Positions 51,718-61,984 of a stretch of DNA of 64,000 nucleotides are shown here, piece by piece. The first letter of the stretch is position 1, and each line of letters starts with the position of its first letter. Source of the stretch: Uranotaenia lowii (lineage: Eukaryota > Arthropoda > Insecta > Diptera > Culicidae); the NCBI RefSeq assembly GCF_029784155.1, contig NC_073693.1:147314843-147378842 (forward strand). Reading direction: 5' to 3'. The notes under the pieces are model-generated. The model was not told where the DNA came from. It was given only the letters and a program-made list of their open reading frames with translations, and made no database searches. The position numbers were made by a program, and so were the translations under genes.

Positions 51718-53200
51718 CAGAATGTTGCTTGTGTAAAGGTTGCTTATAAAGAATGCTCACTGTATTTTTAACCAATCCATGTCACATCTAGGCGTCATTT
51801 ATTTCCACGTGCTGTGTACAATTAAGCAAGAAATAACATATCTAGGTTGCATATCGCCCCCACGTGCATAAGAAATATAAGTACTTGGTTGAGAAACAGG
51901 CGCCTAATTGTTAAATCTGTACAGCGATCAATGAACAGTATGCTTTGGTTACTATCCACTTGTGACACTTGCGATTAAAAATGTATTCTTAGGACTTTTC
52001 AATTTCAGATTTTGGCAAAAATAATGTATATGTTTTATTCGATCGGCAAAATGTCAATCTGGATCACATCTAGGCGTCATTTATAACCATGTGCTGTACA
52101 AATGAGCTATGAATCAAGTAGAAAAAAATCACATCAAGGCTTCATATCGCCACCACTTGCATTGAAAACATGCTTGGTTGAGAAAAACGCGCCAAAATAT
52201 TCCCACTGATCAGTATGCTATGCCATGGTAACTATCCTTTTGCGACGTTGGCTCGCGACGCCTCGACCATGGAGACGAAAAACAAACCGCCCAATGGAAA
52301 AAATCTCGAGAAAATGGATGTCATGACTTTAATTTGATTCGAAAAACTACAAATTTTGTATGGGAGCCACTCCTCCCTTAAGTCGGATGGGGTTGTAACT
52401 ATTATAGAAACCACCGCCGGCCCCAAAAAACCTCAGATGCCAATTTTGACGATGATCAATTCAGTAGTTTCCGAGTCCATAGGGAACAGACAGACAGACA
52501 AACATTCATTTTTATATATATAGATTAAATTTTTTAACGTTTTTTTCTATAAGTAAAATAGGTAATTTTTACAAAAAATGTGTATTTTCAATCATTCAAA
52601 TCTCTACTAGTTCCACCGATTTCCGCTCCAATTTCAAATGGAAATGATTCCGCTTGTCATCAAAAATAATCTCAAAAAAGGGGGTGTTGCGAAAATGTGC
52701 ACTTTTCGATGGACGAGCCTTCCAAAATTGCCAATAAAATACACTAAATGCTTTCTATAGAGTTTCAGCAACTTCTAAACCCATCATAATGTATGAGACA
52801 AATGTAGATCGTGGCTTGTTACAACTTTGTTTCAAAGACAGCGAACCATTTTATCCAATCTACAACGTGTCAGGTTCAAAAAACTGTTTTTTCAATAATT
52901 TTTTCACTTTGACTGTAACTCCTGAGGGTGATGTGATAGGATTTTGACATATTCAACAAACTTATGTATTTTGATTAGATAAACAACTTTGTCGAAGACA
53001 TCAAAGTCCTAATATGAAAAACAAGAGAGTTAGCATTTTTATCTCGCTATCGGTGGACCCCTCGGCAAAAATTTTGGTACTAGAATATGCTCCATGTAAA
53101 ATTGAACAATGTTGCTGAAGACATCAAATATTTATCTCTTCATCCCTGGGCGCTATTAATTTCGTACAGCTAGATTGATGTTTTGCACCACAGTGCAATG

Positions 53201-54447
53201 GATTTGATAATTAAACTAAAGACTTCTGTTTGTGTTGATTGTCCTATATTTTAAGCCTACTTATAAAGTTGTCGTTTATTACTTGTTTTTTTTTTTTGCA
53301 AAACTGTATCGATTTGCCGTAAATGATACACTAAAACATACAGTCAACATCTTCAAAATAAACAAATTTAAAGAAATTTAGGGTTGAAAACAGCCGTAAC
53401 TCTATTTTCCGAAGCGTGCGGTGGCTCAAATAGCCTTCATTTGTTTTCTCGGAACAAAATTACACAAGATAGGACACATTTGGTTTAAAATTTTCAAGTT
53501 CGATGATACTTTTTTCTGAATTAATAGAAAAATATAGGGGATTAATGCCATAACATTTAACGATGTGTGTGGTGGCTCGAATAGCCTTTAATCGATTCCT
53601 TGGAGAAAATCCCAAAAGATAAGTCTCATTTGTTTCAAAAGTTTCTAGTCTAAATGTTTTCTAGATTGTCTACAAAATATAGGGAGTTCGGGGTTTTAAA
53701 TGGACTTTATCTCTGCTCGTAAGCTCGTGCGGCATCTGCAACTATGTCCAATAGATTTTTCGGAAATTTTCATTACAGGAAAGTATATTTTCATAGATTT
53801 GGTTCGTGTAGGAGGGAAGATATTGATTTCTTTCGCGGTTTATACACTCCCCCTCACTGTGCAACGCTTTTGAAAAAAATGAAACTCTTATATTTTTAGA
53901 AACTTCAATAGATAAGATTATTTTTTTTTCTGGCATCATTCCAAAGAGAAATTGAGTATTTGATATTAAACATTTCAAATCATTTAACAAATTTGTGGAA
54001 TTTTGAGGAACGATTTGACTCATGATTTAGAGAATATCAAAGATTCAATTCAGTTGCAATTTTCTTTAAAATTATTCAACATTCTCGTTTTATACAGATT
54101 TGGAAAAAAAATGAACAAAAAACCTTTATTTTCAAAATATTGATTATGTTCAATAGCTGTGCCAAAAAAGTGCATAATTTTATTTTATGATTTTTTACCC
54201 ATTAAGCTGATAGATATTCTTTCATTCTATGCACCTCGGAAAAATGTTACTTTGATCGCCTTGTGTAATTCAAATAACTTGGTTTAACTTATCCTGACGT
54301 ATTTAGAAGTATTCTTAATGCAGCATTCGTTCACTTCTATCAAGTTTAATCAGTAAGTTCTAAATGAAACGTATTTTTGAAAACATAATCTTGACTTGAA
54401 CGATGGGTTCCAGTTTTTATTTCCTCTCAAAAATGAATGAATTAGTG
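53201..54447. other. Gene-free stretch with a diverged tandem duplication
   Basis: Two units starting 'gcgtgcggtggctcaaatag' (53,416) and 'gtgtgtggtggctcgaatag' (53,567) are alike over about 130 bp ('gataggacacatttg' against 'gataagtctcatttg'). Otherwise nothing recognised; a 93-codon minus frame at 53,742-54,023 has no known motif. Confidence 0.45.
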
Positions 54448-55746
54448 TAAAGGGTGATACGATCAAAATTTGGTCAATATCAACTTGACGTATTTCTTTC
54501 AAGATTGCATTTAAAAAACCTGAACACCCCTCATTTTGAAGGTGTGTGTGTGAAGAATGTTGCTCCTATTTTGATTTTGGAATTCACTCTTCAGTTATCA
54601 AAATGCCGTCCAAGAAAGAAGAGCAGCGTATCAAAATTTGGCTCGCGCATCGCAAAAATCCGAACTACTCACACGCAAAGCTGGCAAAATCGCAAAAAAT
54701 TGCCAAATCAACCGTTACAAATGTAATTAAAGTGTTTGGGGAACGTTTGTCGATAGCCAGGAAGTCTGGATCGGGGAGAAATCGAAAACTGGAAGCGTCT
54801 GAGACGACAAAGAGAGTTGCCGGTAGTTTCAAGCGAAACCCTCTCTCTCCGAGATGCCGCAAATAAACTGGGTGTATCGTCTACAACCGTGCATCGAGCC
54901 AAAAAACGAGCCGGACTATCGACTTACAAGAAGGTAGTGACTCCAAATCGCGATGATAAACAAAATACGGCGGCCAAAGCGCGATCCCGGAGGCTGTACA
55001 TGACAATGATGACGAAGTTTGACTGCGTGGTAATGGACGACGAAACCTTCGCCAAAGCCGACTACAAGCAGCTTCAGGGACAGGAGTTTTATACGGCAAA
55101 AGGAAGGGGAAAGGTAGCAGATATTTTCAAGCACATGAAAATGTCAAAGTTCGCGAAGAAATATCTGGTTTGGCAAGCCACCTGTATCTGGGGCTTGAAA
55201 AGCAGCATTTTTATAACTTCCGGGACTGTCAACCAAGAAATTTACGTGAAAGAGTGTTTGAATAAACGTCTGCTGCCTTTCCTGAAGAAACACGGATGTG
55301 CCGTACTGTTTTGGTCGGATTTGGCATCTTGCCATTACGGTAAAAAGGCCATGGAGTAGTACGCCGCCAACAACGTGCAGGTGGTTCCCAAGGATAAGAA
55401 CCCTCCCAACACGCCAGAGCTCCGCCCAATTGAGAAATACTGGGCTATTGTCAAGCGGAACCTAAAGAAGACAAAAAAAACTGCTAAGGACGAGCAGCAG
55501 TTCAAGGCAAACTGGCTTTCTGTGGCGAATAAGGTGGACAAGGTGGCTGTACAAAATCTGATGGCAGGGGTTAAGCGTAAGGCCCTGCAATTCGGATTTA
55601 GAAAAGCGGAAGCCTAACTGAATATTTTTCCTGAATTTTATACTAATTAAACTTGAAAAGCAAATTTAATTTGAATTTTTAAATAAACAATTTCACCGAT
55701 TTACACGCGTTTTCCCTTGACCAAATTTTGACCGTATCACCCTTTA
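54448..55746 (+). mobile_element. Mariner-type element of the DD37E group
   Basis: Element 54,450-55,744 (1,295 bp) begins AAGGGTGATACGATCAAAAT and ends in the complement AAGGGTGATACGGTCAAAAT, flanked by TA. It encodes one plus-strand transposase. TIR length is about 27 bp. Structure and size are normal for Tc1/mariner. Confidence 0.9.
54603..55617 (+). pseudogene. Mariner-type transposase, DD37E, with one frameshift and one stop
   Basis: ATG at 54,603 starts 'MPSKKEEQRIKIWLAHRKNP' and the paired helix-turn-helix DNA-binding region ('AKLAKSQKIAKSTVTNVIKV', 'SLRDAANKLGVSSTTVHRAK'). A 1-nt loss near 54,840 shifts the frame. The catalytic core follows: first Asp in 'VVMDDETFAKADY', second in 'VLFWSDLASCHYGKK', Glu in 'LRPIEKYWAIVKRNL'. 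I count 37 residues between the second Asp and the Glu, including the in-frame TAG at 55,357. This DD37E spacing was described in mosquitoes (ITmD37E). Two lesions only, so the copy is recently dead. The protein would cut and paste the element via its TIRs. Confidence 0.88.
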
Positions 55747-55984
55747 GTTAAGGAAGCAATTCAATTTGTTCCACGAAAAGAAGATAGCGTTAGTCTTGGA
55801 TGGAATAAAAGATAAAAGGTTATTGACAGATCAAAAAGTTAGGACAAATCTGAGTTCATTTTATCAGCTACTTATAACACGAACATAATTGAAACAAGAT
55901 GGATTAGTCAATTTACGAGATCCGATGGGAGATTCATTATAAACATCGAGACCAGCAGAAAACCTAAAACAGATTTTTTTTATT

Positions 55985-56940
55985 TCAGATCTTTTTTATC
56001 ACTTTAAAAGGTATCTCATACGAAAAAATTATAATAAAAATATTTATTGGAATATGTCCATAATAAGAGTATAATATGAACTTCTCAATGCTATATTTTC
56101 AAAGCAATATTAAACCCTTAATTGTTTTAAGAAATTGTTTTTCAAAATATATGTTATGGGTTCACTTAATCCCTCTAGTCCAAAAAGATATAATTTTATT
56201 CTCCAATATATAATCCAATAATTTCCAGATAAAAAGCCTACACAAAAAGTGGTTTATCAAAAAAAACTATAGATAATTGCGTCTTTAAGTATGCAATGGA
56301 TAAAGGGTAGTAGACCAATTAGGTTGGAATAAATATCAAATTCTTCTTCTGTCAAACCACCCCCCCCCCCCCCCCTTTGAAACTAAAAAAAAACCCGAAG
56401 GAGGGAATAAATAAAGTTTTAAATATTTTATGTAAATTTCGAATGAAAATTCAAGTATCCGGAAGATTACAAGACTAAGAAACAAATTTTGGAAGATGGG
56501 AATAATTTCACCTTTTGAATTCTTAATTTTATTGAATTGTTCGATAAAAAATTACTTGATTTATAGATTTTTTGCAATGATATAGTATGCAATTTTGTTG
56601 CATACAACCTTTTTTTCGCATTAGTTTTTATTGTCCCCCACCTCGCGATGTTCCAGCTCCTTGTGTCGAAAGAAGGATTTTAAATTTGTTCCGGTCTTAT
56701 TAGAATTATTTTTGTCTAACACTGTGAAATGAAATCTTATTTGAGTCAATGGGACTTTTATCTGAAGATTTCTTTAGTCCCACGAAAACGATTCCAGTTC
56801 ATCTAAGGGTTTATGCCACGATCTAACTTTCGCCGCACATAAACTGCAAAGGATTTACGACGATCTGTAAAATTTTTCAAAAAGATATGATGAAAATAAG
56901 AAAAAGAGATCAAGTAGATTTGTTCATGCTCTCCTTCGCC
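55985..56940. repeat. GAGAATGAGG-type repeat, copy c (diverged)
   Basis: Internal landmarks match copies a and b in order: 'gatcttttttatcacttt', 'agagtataatatgaacttc', 'atattttcaaagcaat', 'agtccaaaaagatataattt', 'ccagttcatctaagggttta' and 'gatatgatgaaaataagaaa'. The terminal motif is decayed on both sides. Confidence 0.6.
56360..56376 (+). repeat. Poly-C run of 17
   Basis: Homopolymer C tract inside the diverged repeat; probably variable in length and prone to sequencing error. Confidence 0.9.
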
Positions 56941-58054
56941 TTAAGTTCAAAAAGCCTTTTTTGCATACAAAAACTTCTGAATGAAACTGGAATGAGTGAG
57001 CATTTTGCTTGCTGTTTATAAATTTTAAAAGATAAAAAAAAACTTAGCGACAACGGGAAACGACATGTTTTGCGAGCAACTTTCCGGAATAAATGGAGTG
57101 GAAAATTTTATAGAAACGCTCGCCTAAATGATGACTGAATAAATTTCTAACAGGAGGTCGTCGGCAGTTAAGTGTTTGCCTAAGAGCCAACAGGAAAACT
57201 GAGCGCATTTCGATTTTATTTCTTTTATCACGAAATAAAAACAACGAGTATTCGCACAAGCATTCGCGCTGCTAATAGATGTCTAAATTGTTTCTCCTTC
57301 ACCTAAATGAGCACTGGCTGGCTGGCTGGCTGGCTGTTATCGCGTTCCAAATAATTTCAAACTTCATCACGTACAATCCATTCTGATGTTGCCAACCGCG
57401 CGCGTTCGCACTGCTTGACTCAAAGCTCAGATGAGTGGGATTTTTTTTTTCTTCGGCTTCTGTACTTGTGTTCTTCCGTTTTTCCTGAAGTGCTGGTTTT
57501 CCCTAATGATCAGCACTTTCGTTTCAAGATTCGTTTGAGAGAGAAAAAATAAACGAAAGCAAACAGAAAATATATGAAACGGAACTTGAGGCATATCTGC
57601 TCTGGAGTTGTGTTTTAACGCTTTGTTTTCTTTCATGATATTTGTCGAATTATTTAGTTTATTTCTTACAAATAAACCCTGGTATCATAATAGATATAAT
57701 AGTTTGCAAAAACTAAATTTTCTCAGCACGAATCGTTATTTTGTTTAGCAAGGCTTGCTGAGTTGGGTAATTATGTCGAGTGGTGTGAAATTATTTCAAA
57801 ACCAAGTATACGGAACTCATTTTCTTAGATTAGGGGAAATAAAAGCATACAAAAAACAGCTAGAATTCTTTTTTAAACGAACACACATATATAGGATCTC
57901 AGTGAAACTCCATGTTTCTTTTAAGTGATCTAAATTCTTCTTAAGACTAAAGCGTACATCTTTCAAGGATATAATGGCTAGCATTTTACTAATGCTAACA
58001 CCAGCAACCCACAGAAAGAGTACTATGTATGCCGTGACCGAGACTCTATCTCAT
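56941..58054. other. Gene-free stretch
   Basis: No recognised coding region or element end. Contains the GGCT microsatellite at 57,314-57,336 and a somewhat less A+T-rich part around 57,050-57,420, so it may be host intergenic or intronic sequence. Confidence 0.35.
57314..57336 (+). repeat. (GGCT)n microsatellite
   Basis: CTGGCTGGCTGGCTGGCTGG plus three bases: a short tetranucleotide tract of over five units. Confidence 0.9.
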
Positions 58055-58575
58055 GACCTCTGTAGGATTAGTCGATCTTGGATCGATTTTTCAAAGATCG
58101 ATCTTTTCAACTCAAATTTCCGATTTTCTGGATCGATTCTTTAGTCCTGGAAAAAAATCAATCTAATCGGTTTATTTTCGATCCGATCTTTTGATCTTTT
58201 GAAGTTTTTTTTTTTATTTATTGTGAAGATTTTCCGATTCTGTTCCTTGCAGGACTGCTCTTCATTATTGGTGCTACTGTGCCTTTAATATTATCAAGAA
58301 CGACGTAAAAGTAAGCGTTTTTTATCTCTAAACTCTTGAGGAAAACCTGAAGAACTCTTATCGAAAGCTTGCTCAGTCTTGAATTAAGCATCCAGAGCAT
58401 TTTACTCAGCTCAAGATTTAAGTTCTTATCTAAACTTTTGAGTTTCCTAGTCGAAGCTCAGTAGAAGGCTTTACAGCTTTTAAATGAGATCACAATAAGA
58501 AGTATTTGTAAAAAAAAATTAAGTGTTTCACTAGTTTACAGCATTTTTTAACTCAGTAAACTGAAAGTCATTTCC

Positions 58576-60289
58576 AATGTAAAATCGGGCGCTGAATCCG
58601 AAAATGAAATTCAAAAAAATCTCAGTAGAACCGTTTTTGAGTTATGCTCCAAATATGAAATTTCGAAAAAATTAAAAAAGTTCTTGTACTTAGATTAAAA
58701 TATCTCGGACGGCATAACAGTAATTTGAAATCCCTCTTTTGCATATTGAAGGTGAATAAGTTATCTATCGATCATCTGAACACTGTTTTTGCGTTCGACT
58801 AACAGTATTGTTGATATTAGTGACTTTATGAGAAAAAAAATTATAAAAAACGCATTTTTTTAGAGAAAATTTTGTTTCAACGAAAGTTTTAGACTCGATG
58901 GTAGCATTTAAAAAATCTGATTTTCTTTTGCGCTTGAATGTCAATTTAAAACGAAGATTTCAAGTGGTTATTTATCAAAATCGGTTGAAAATTGAAGAAG
59001 TTATGGCTACTTTACCATAACTGAAATTTTTGGAGTTTTTATTAATTTAACGAACCGCAGTACACTTATCATAGTATAGGAAGAATGGAACATGATAAAT
59101 CTCACTCGCTCTAAGTCAAAATTATTTATTAGCTCACCAGAAGGTCACATGCCAAGTTTCAGAAAAATCTGACCATAGGGAGGGGTTGCTTAAGTCTTAA
59201 ACGTAAATAAAATTTTGAGGTATTTTGCCCGAAAGGAACGAAAAATACTGGTTTTTCATCAATAACATTTTTCAGCACTAGCTGATTGTTTTTTATGGTT
59301 GATTTTCTTAAAGCCTAAGTTGAGACAAATATTTCACCCGAAGACTGTTACTCGATTGGATTAGAAACAGAAAAGTTATTGCGGTTCAAAGATTGTATTT
59401 TGGTCGAAAAATGTCGTATAAAACGCAATACGTGAAAAGTACTCATTGCGTATTGGACAAAATTTGCGGCCTTTGAACCGCAATAACTTTTCTGTTTCTA
59501 ATTCAATCGAGTTACAGTCTTCGGGTGAAATATTTGTCTCAACTTAGGCTTTAAGAAAATCAACCATAAAAAACAATCAGCTAGTGATCAAAAAAGTTAT
59601 TGATGAAAAACCAGTATTTTTCGTTCCTTCCGGGCAAAATACCTCAAAATTTTATTTACATTTAAAACTTATGCAACCCCTCCCTATGGTCAGATCTTTC
59701 TGAAACTTGGCATGTGACCTTCTGGTGAGCTAATAAATAATTTTGACTTAGAGCGAGTGAGATTTATCATGTTCCATTCTTCCTATACTATGATGATAAG
59801 TGTACTGCGGTTCGTTAAATTATTAAAAACTCCAAAAATTTCAGTTATTGTAAAGTAGCCATAACTTCTTCAATTTTCAACCGATTTTGATAAATAACCA
59901 CTTGAAATCTTCGTTTTCAATTGACATTCAAGCGCAAAAGAAAATCAGATTTTTTAAATGCTACCATCGAGTCTAAAACTTTCGTTGAAACAAAATTTTC
60001 TCTAAAAAAATGCGTTTTTTATAATTTTTTTTCTCATAAAGTCACTAATATCAACAATACTGTTAGTCGAACGCAAAAACAGTGTTCAGATGATCGATAG
60101 ATAACTTATTCACCTTCAATATGCAAAAGAGGGATTTCAAATTACTGTTATGCCGTCCGAGATATTTTAATCTAAGTACAAGAACTTTTTTAATTTTTTC
60201 GAAATTTCATATTTGGAGCATAACTCAAAAACGGTTCTACTGAGATTTTTTTGAATTTCATTTTCGGATTCAGCGCCTGATTTTACATT
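58576..60289. mobile_element. 1.7-kb foldback element related in its core to 22,848-24,668
   Basis: A near-complete inverted repeat folding at about 59,437. Left end AATGTAAAATCGGGCGCTGA and right end, read inward, AATGTAAAATCAGGCGCTGA. Its central 250 bp per arm resembles the other foldback: 'aaagattgtattttggt', 'aaaacgcaat', 'aaaagtactcattg' and 'atttcac(c)(c/t)gaagactg' recur in the same order. The outer arms and termini are unrelated. No target duplication was recognised. Confidence 0.75.
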
Positions 60290-60339
60290 AAAAATGTTGG
60301 TCAGTCAATCAAGTTCACGATTTTTTTTAAAATTTTGTA

Positions 60340-60497
60340 AACTAGTGTAATTACTTGGACTCAATTTGCCCGGATATTGACCAGATTTTAAGTTGAAAAT
60401 TGTATAATCAATGCCAGGATTTGGCCAGGTTTGTAAGATAAAAAAAAAACCCAGACTCTCTCGGCCAGGTAACGTGCATAAAAAATTTTGGCAACCT
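60340..60497. mobile_element. TAAGG-family hAT MITE relic
   Basis: 'aatttgcccggatattgacc', 'tttggccaggtttgtaagat' and the terminal 'ttttggcaaccttga' match the right part of 15,605-16,030 and 10,240-10,487. Diverged; left end missing. Confidence 0.5.
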
Positions 60498-61045
60498 TGA
60501 ATATAACAGCTAAACACGTTTGTACCATGATATGTGACTGAATTAATGGTATCAAAAACACCATCGTAAATAAAAATCCTTCGTGTTTCCTTTTCAAAAT
60601 AAGTTTTTTTACTAAGTGAACTAACATAAAATGGTTGAATTGGTTTAATCAGTCAAGTTGCAGCATTTTGTTTTATTCTAACCTACCGCGCTTATAATTT
60701 GAACTTAAAAATAAGTCGTATGGAGAAATTTTTGGTATTTATTTCATAAACACCCAATCAGAGTCATGATGAACATTCTGACGTTGAATTTCAAAATTGA
60801 TATTATATTAGTGCTCACACATTTCATTTTCAAATGAATAACCTTTCCTGTCATTTTTAATTTTAACTTCAGCATAAAGCAACCCTCAGGCAGCACCCCT
60901 CTTCAACAAAAATTGAGAAAAATCGATCTAGTGAAGATCGATCCTTTTGCTTCGATTTTTTAGGTGGATTAATCGTAGAACCATTCAACTGAGTCGATCT
61001 TGGGAATCGGTATTTTTCAGAAGATCGAACAGTCCTAGACCTTTG

Positions 61046-61459
61046 GCTAAGAAAATTTGAACGCTAGGCCACGGTTGGCGTAATTTGTGGTTTACTTCAT
61101 TGTTTCGTGCTCAGATTCTTAAAAAGTCTATTTCCTAACTGGCTTAAACTTGAAAGAGTAGAAAAAATCGTTTAAAAATGTGTTTTAAATTAAAAAGCTA
61201 AAATAAAATTAAAGCTGAAAATCAGTTACTGTATGAGCATAAAGAGAATACCCACTGGAGCAGTATAAGCACCATTATTAGGGGCACGATGAGAATTTTC
61301 TGCCGTAGCATCTAGCAGCGAGCTCAACTTGGTAAAGTCAACTGAAGTATAGAGCCACAGCTTGACTAAGCAGTTTCATCTGACGATTTGGCCTATTGGC
61401 TAGGAGTCGGAGTGTATTGTTTAAGTGTTGTCAAACTCGAAGTGGTGTTTTTCGATACA
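61046..61459. other. Gene-free stretch
   Basis: No recognised feature. May contain the missing left end of the mariner-type fragment that follows, but no TIR pair could be found. Confidence 0.3.
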
Positions 61460-61925
61460 ATGACAATTGAAGAGAACCAACGCGAGTTGAGAGAACAAAT
61501 TCTTTTCAAACACCTGGAATTTCCTGACCAGCCGCGGCAGTTGGGAAAACTGTTGGACATTCACAATTCAACCTTCTCCAGAGTGTTGAAGTGGTTCCAA
61601 GAGCGGTTGACGTTGGACCACGGCAAAGGAGCTGGAAGAAAACTGGGACTGGAGAATAAAAATGGGGGAGGGAAAGGTGAAGCGGATGATTAAAGCAAAT
61701 CCCAACGTCTCAAGCCGTGATTTGGTTAAAAATATGTCGCAGAGCTACGTCCAGAATGCAAAGAAGAGAGCTGGACTACATACATACAAGGTAGAGAATT
61801 TCCTAAACCGCGATGAGCGGCAACAATCGACGGCTAAAACATGGGCACGGAAGCTCTACGAGAAGATGCTGATAAAAGCTGAACTGTGTGATGGACGATG
61901 AAACGTAAATAAAGCCGATTAAAGC
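61460..61925 (+). pseudogene. Mariner-type transposase fragment, N-terminal half
   Basis: ATG at 61,460 gives 'MTIEENQRELREQILFKHLE' and a helix-turn-helix region ('QLGKLLDIHNSTFSRVLKWF'). After a shift near 61,665 it continues with 'VKRMIKANPNVSSRDLVKNM' and 'NAKKRAGLHTYKVENFLNRD', up to a VMDDET block near 61,890 that needs another shift and holds the first catalytic Asp. The rest of the catalytic domain is absent: from about 61,960 the sequence is a non-LTR remnant. It is related to, but clearly different from, the 54,450-55,744 transposase. Broken and truncated. Confidence 0.7.
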
Positions 61926-61984
61926 AAATTTCGAGGATTTAAGTCTTTCACCGGCAAGAGCAAGTTCGATGTTGACCGTGTTGA

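Larger units (their letters stand above)
49531..51764 (-). mobile_element. Tigger/pogo-type DNA transposon, inactive
   Basis: Element 49,533-51,762 (2,230 bp) starts CAGTGAGCATTCTATACAAG and ends in the complement of CAGTGAGCATTCTTTATAAG, flanked by TA on both sides. The TIR is followed by 'gttgcttat' repeats at both ends. CAGT termini and TA duplication are normal for pogo/Tigger. The transposase is on the minus strand and is interrupted by a foldback MITE at 50,548-51,442. Confidence 0.85.
47318..52526. repeat. Unclassified interspersed repeat split by a Tigger element
   Basis: Starts about 'tagctgacccggtgtgcatt' and ends 'agacagacagacaaacattc' followed by 'atttttatatatatagatt'. Such 'agctgacccgg' and '(gaca)n ... 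tatatatatagat' edges recur in insect genomes as ends of a dispersed repeat, but I cannot name its class with confidence. Inner edges show related text ('catgggagctcccccatctt' near 47,760; 'tatgggagccactcctccct' near 52,360). No coding region outside the Tigger insertion. Confidence 0.4.
37149..53200. mobile_element. Transib-like long-TIR element containing nested insertions
   Basis: Left terminus CACAGTGGTGCAAAACATC at 37,154; right terminus, read inward from 53,195, CACTGTGGTGCAAAACATC. A 5-bp duplication CAATG flanks both ends (37,149-37,153 and 53,196-53,200). A CAC(A/T)(A/G)TGG start and 5-bp duplication are Transib hallmarks. The inverted arms are about 0.65 kb: left arm 37,154-37,457 resuming at 46,654 to about 47,013 after the BEL/Pao insertion; right arm about 52,530-53,195. 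The interior (47,014-52,529) has no Transib transposase but holds an unclassified repeat and a Tigger element. Removing the BEL/Pao and Tigger insertions leaves about 4.6 kb. Confidence 0.75.
58055..61045. mobile_element. hAT-like element holding a foldback insertion
   Basis: Element 58,063-61,037 starts TAGGATTAGTCGATCTTGG; its right end, read inward, is TAGGACTGTTCGATCTTCT. The 8-bp flanks are GACCTCTG and GACCTTTG (58,055-58,062 and 61,038-61,045), one mismatch. Subterminal 'gatcgat' words are dense at both ends (58,075-58,195; 60,920-61,030). The middle holds the 58,576-60,289 foldback and a TAAGG-family relic. No transposase ORF. Confidence 0.65.
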
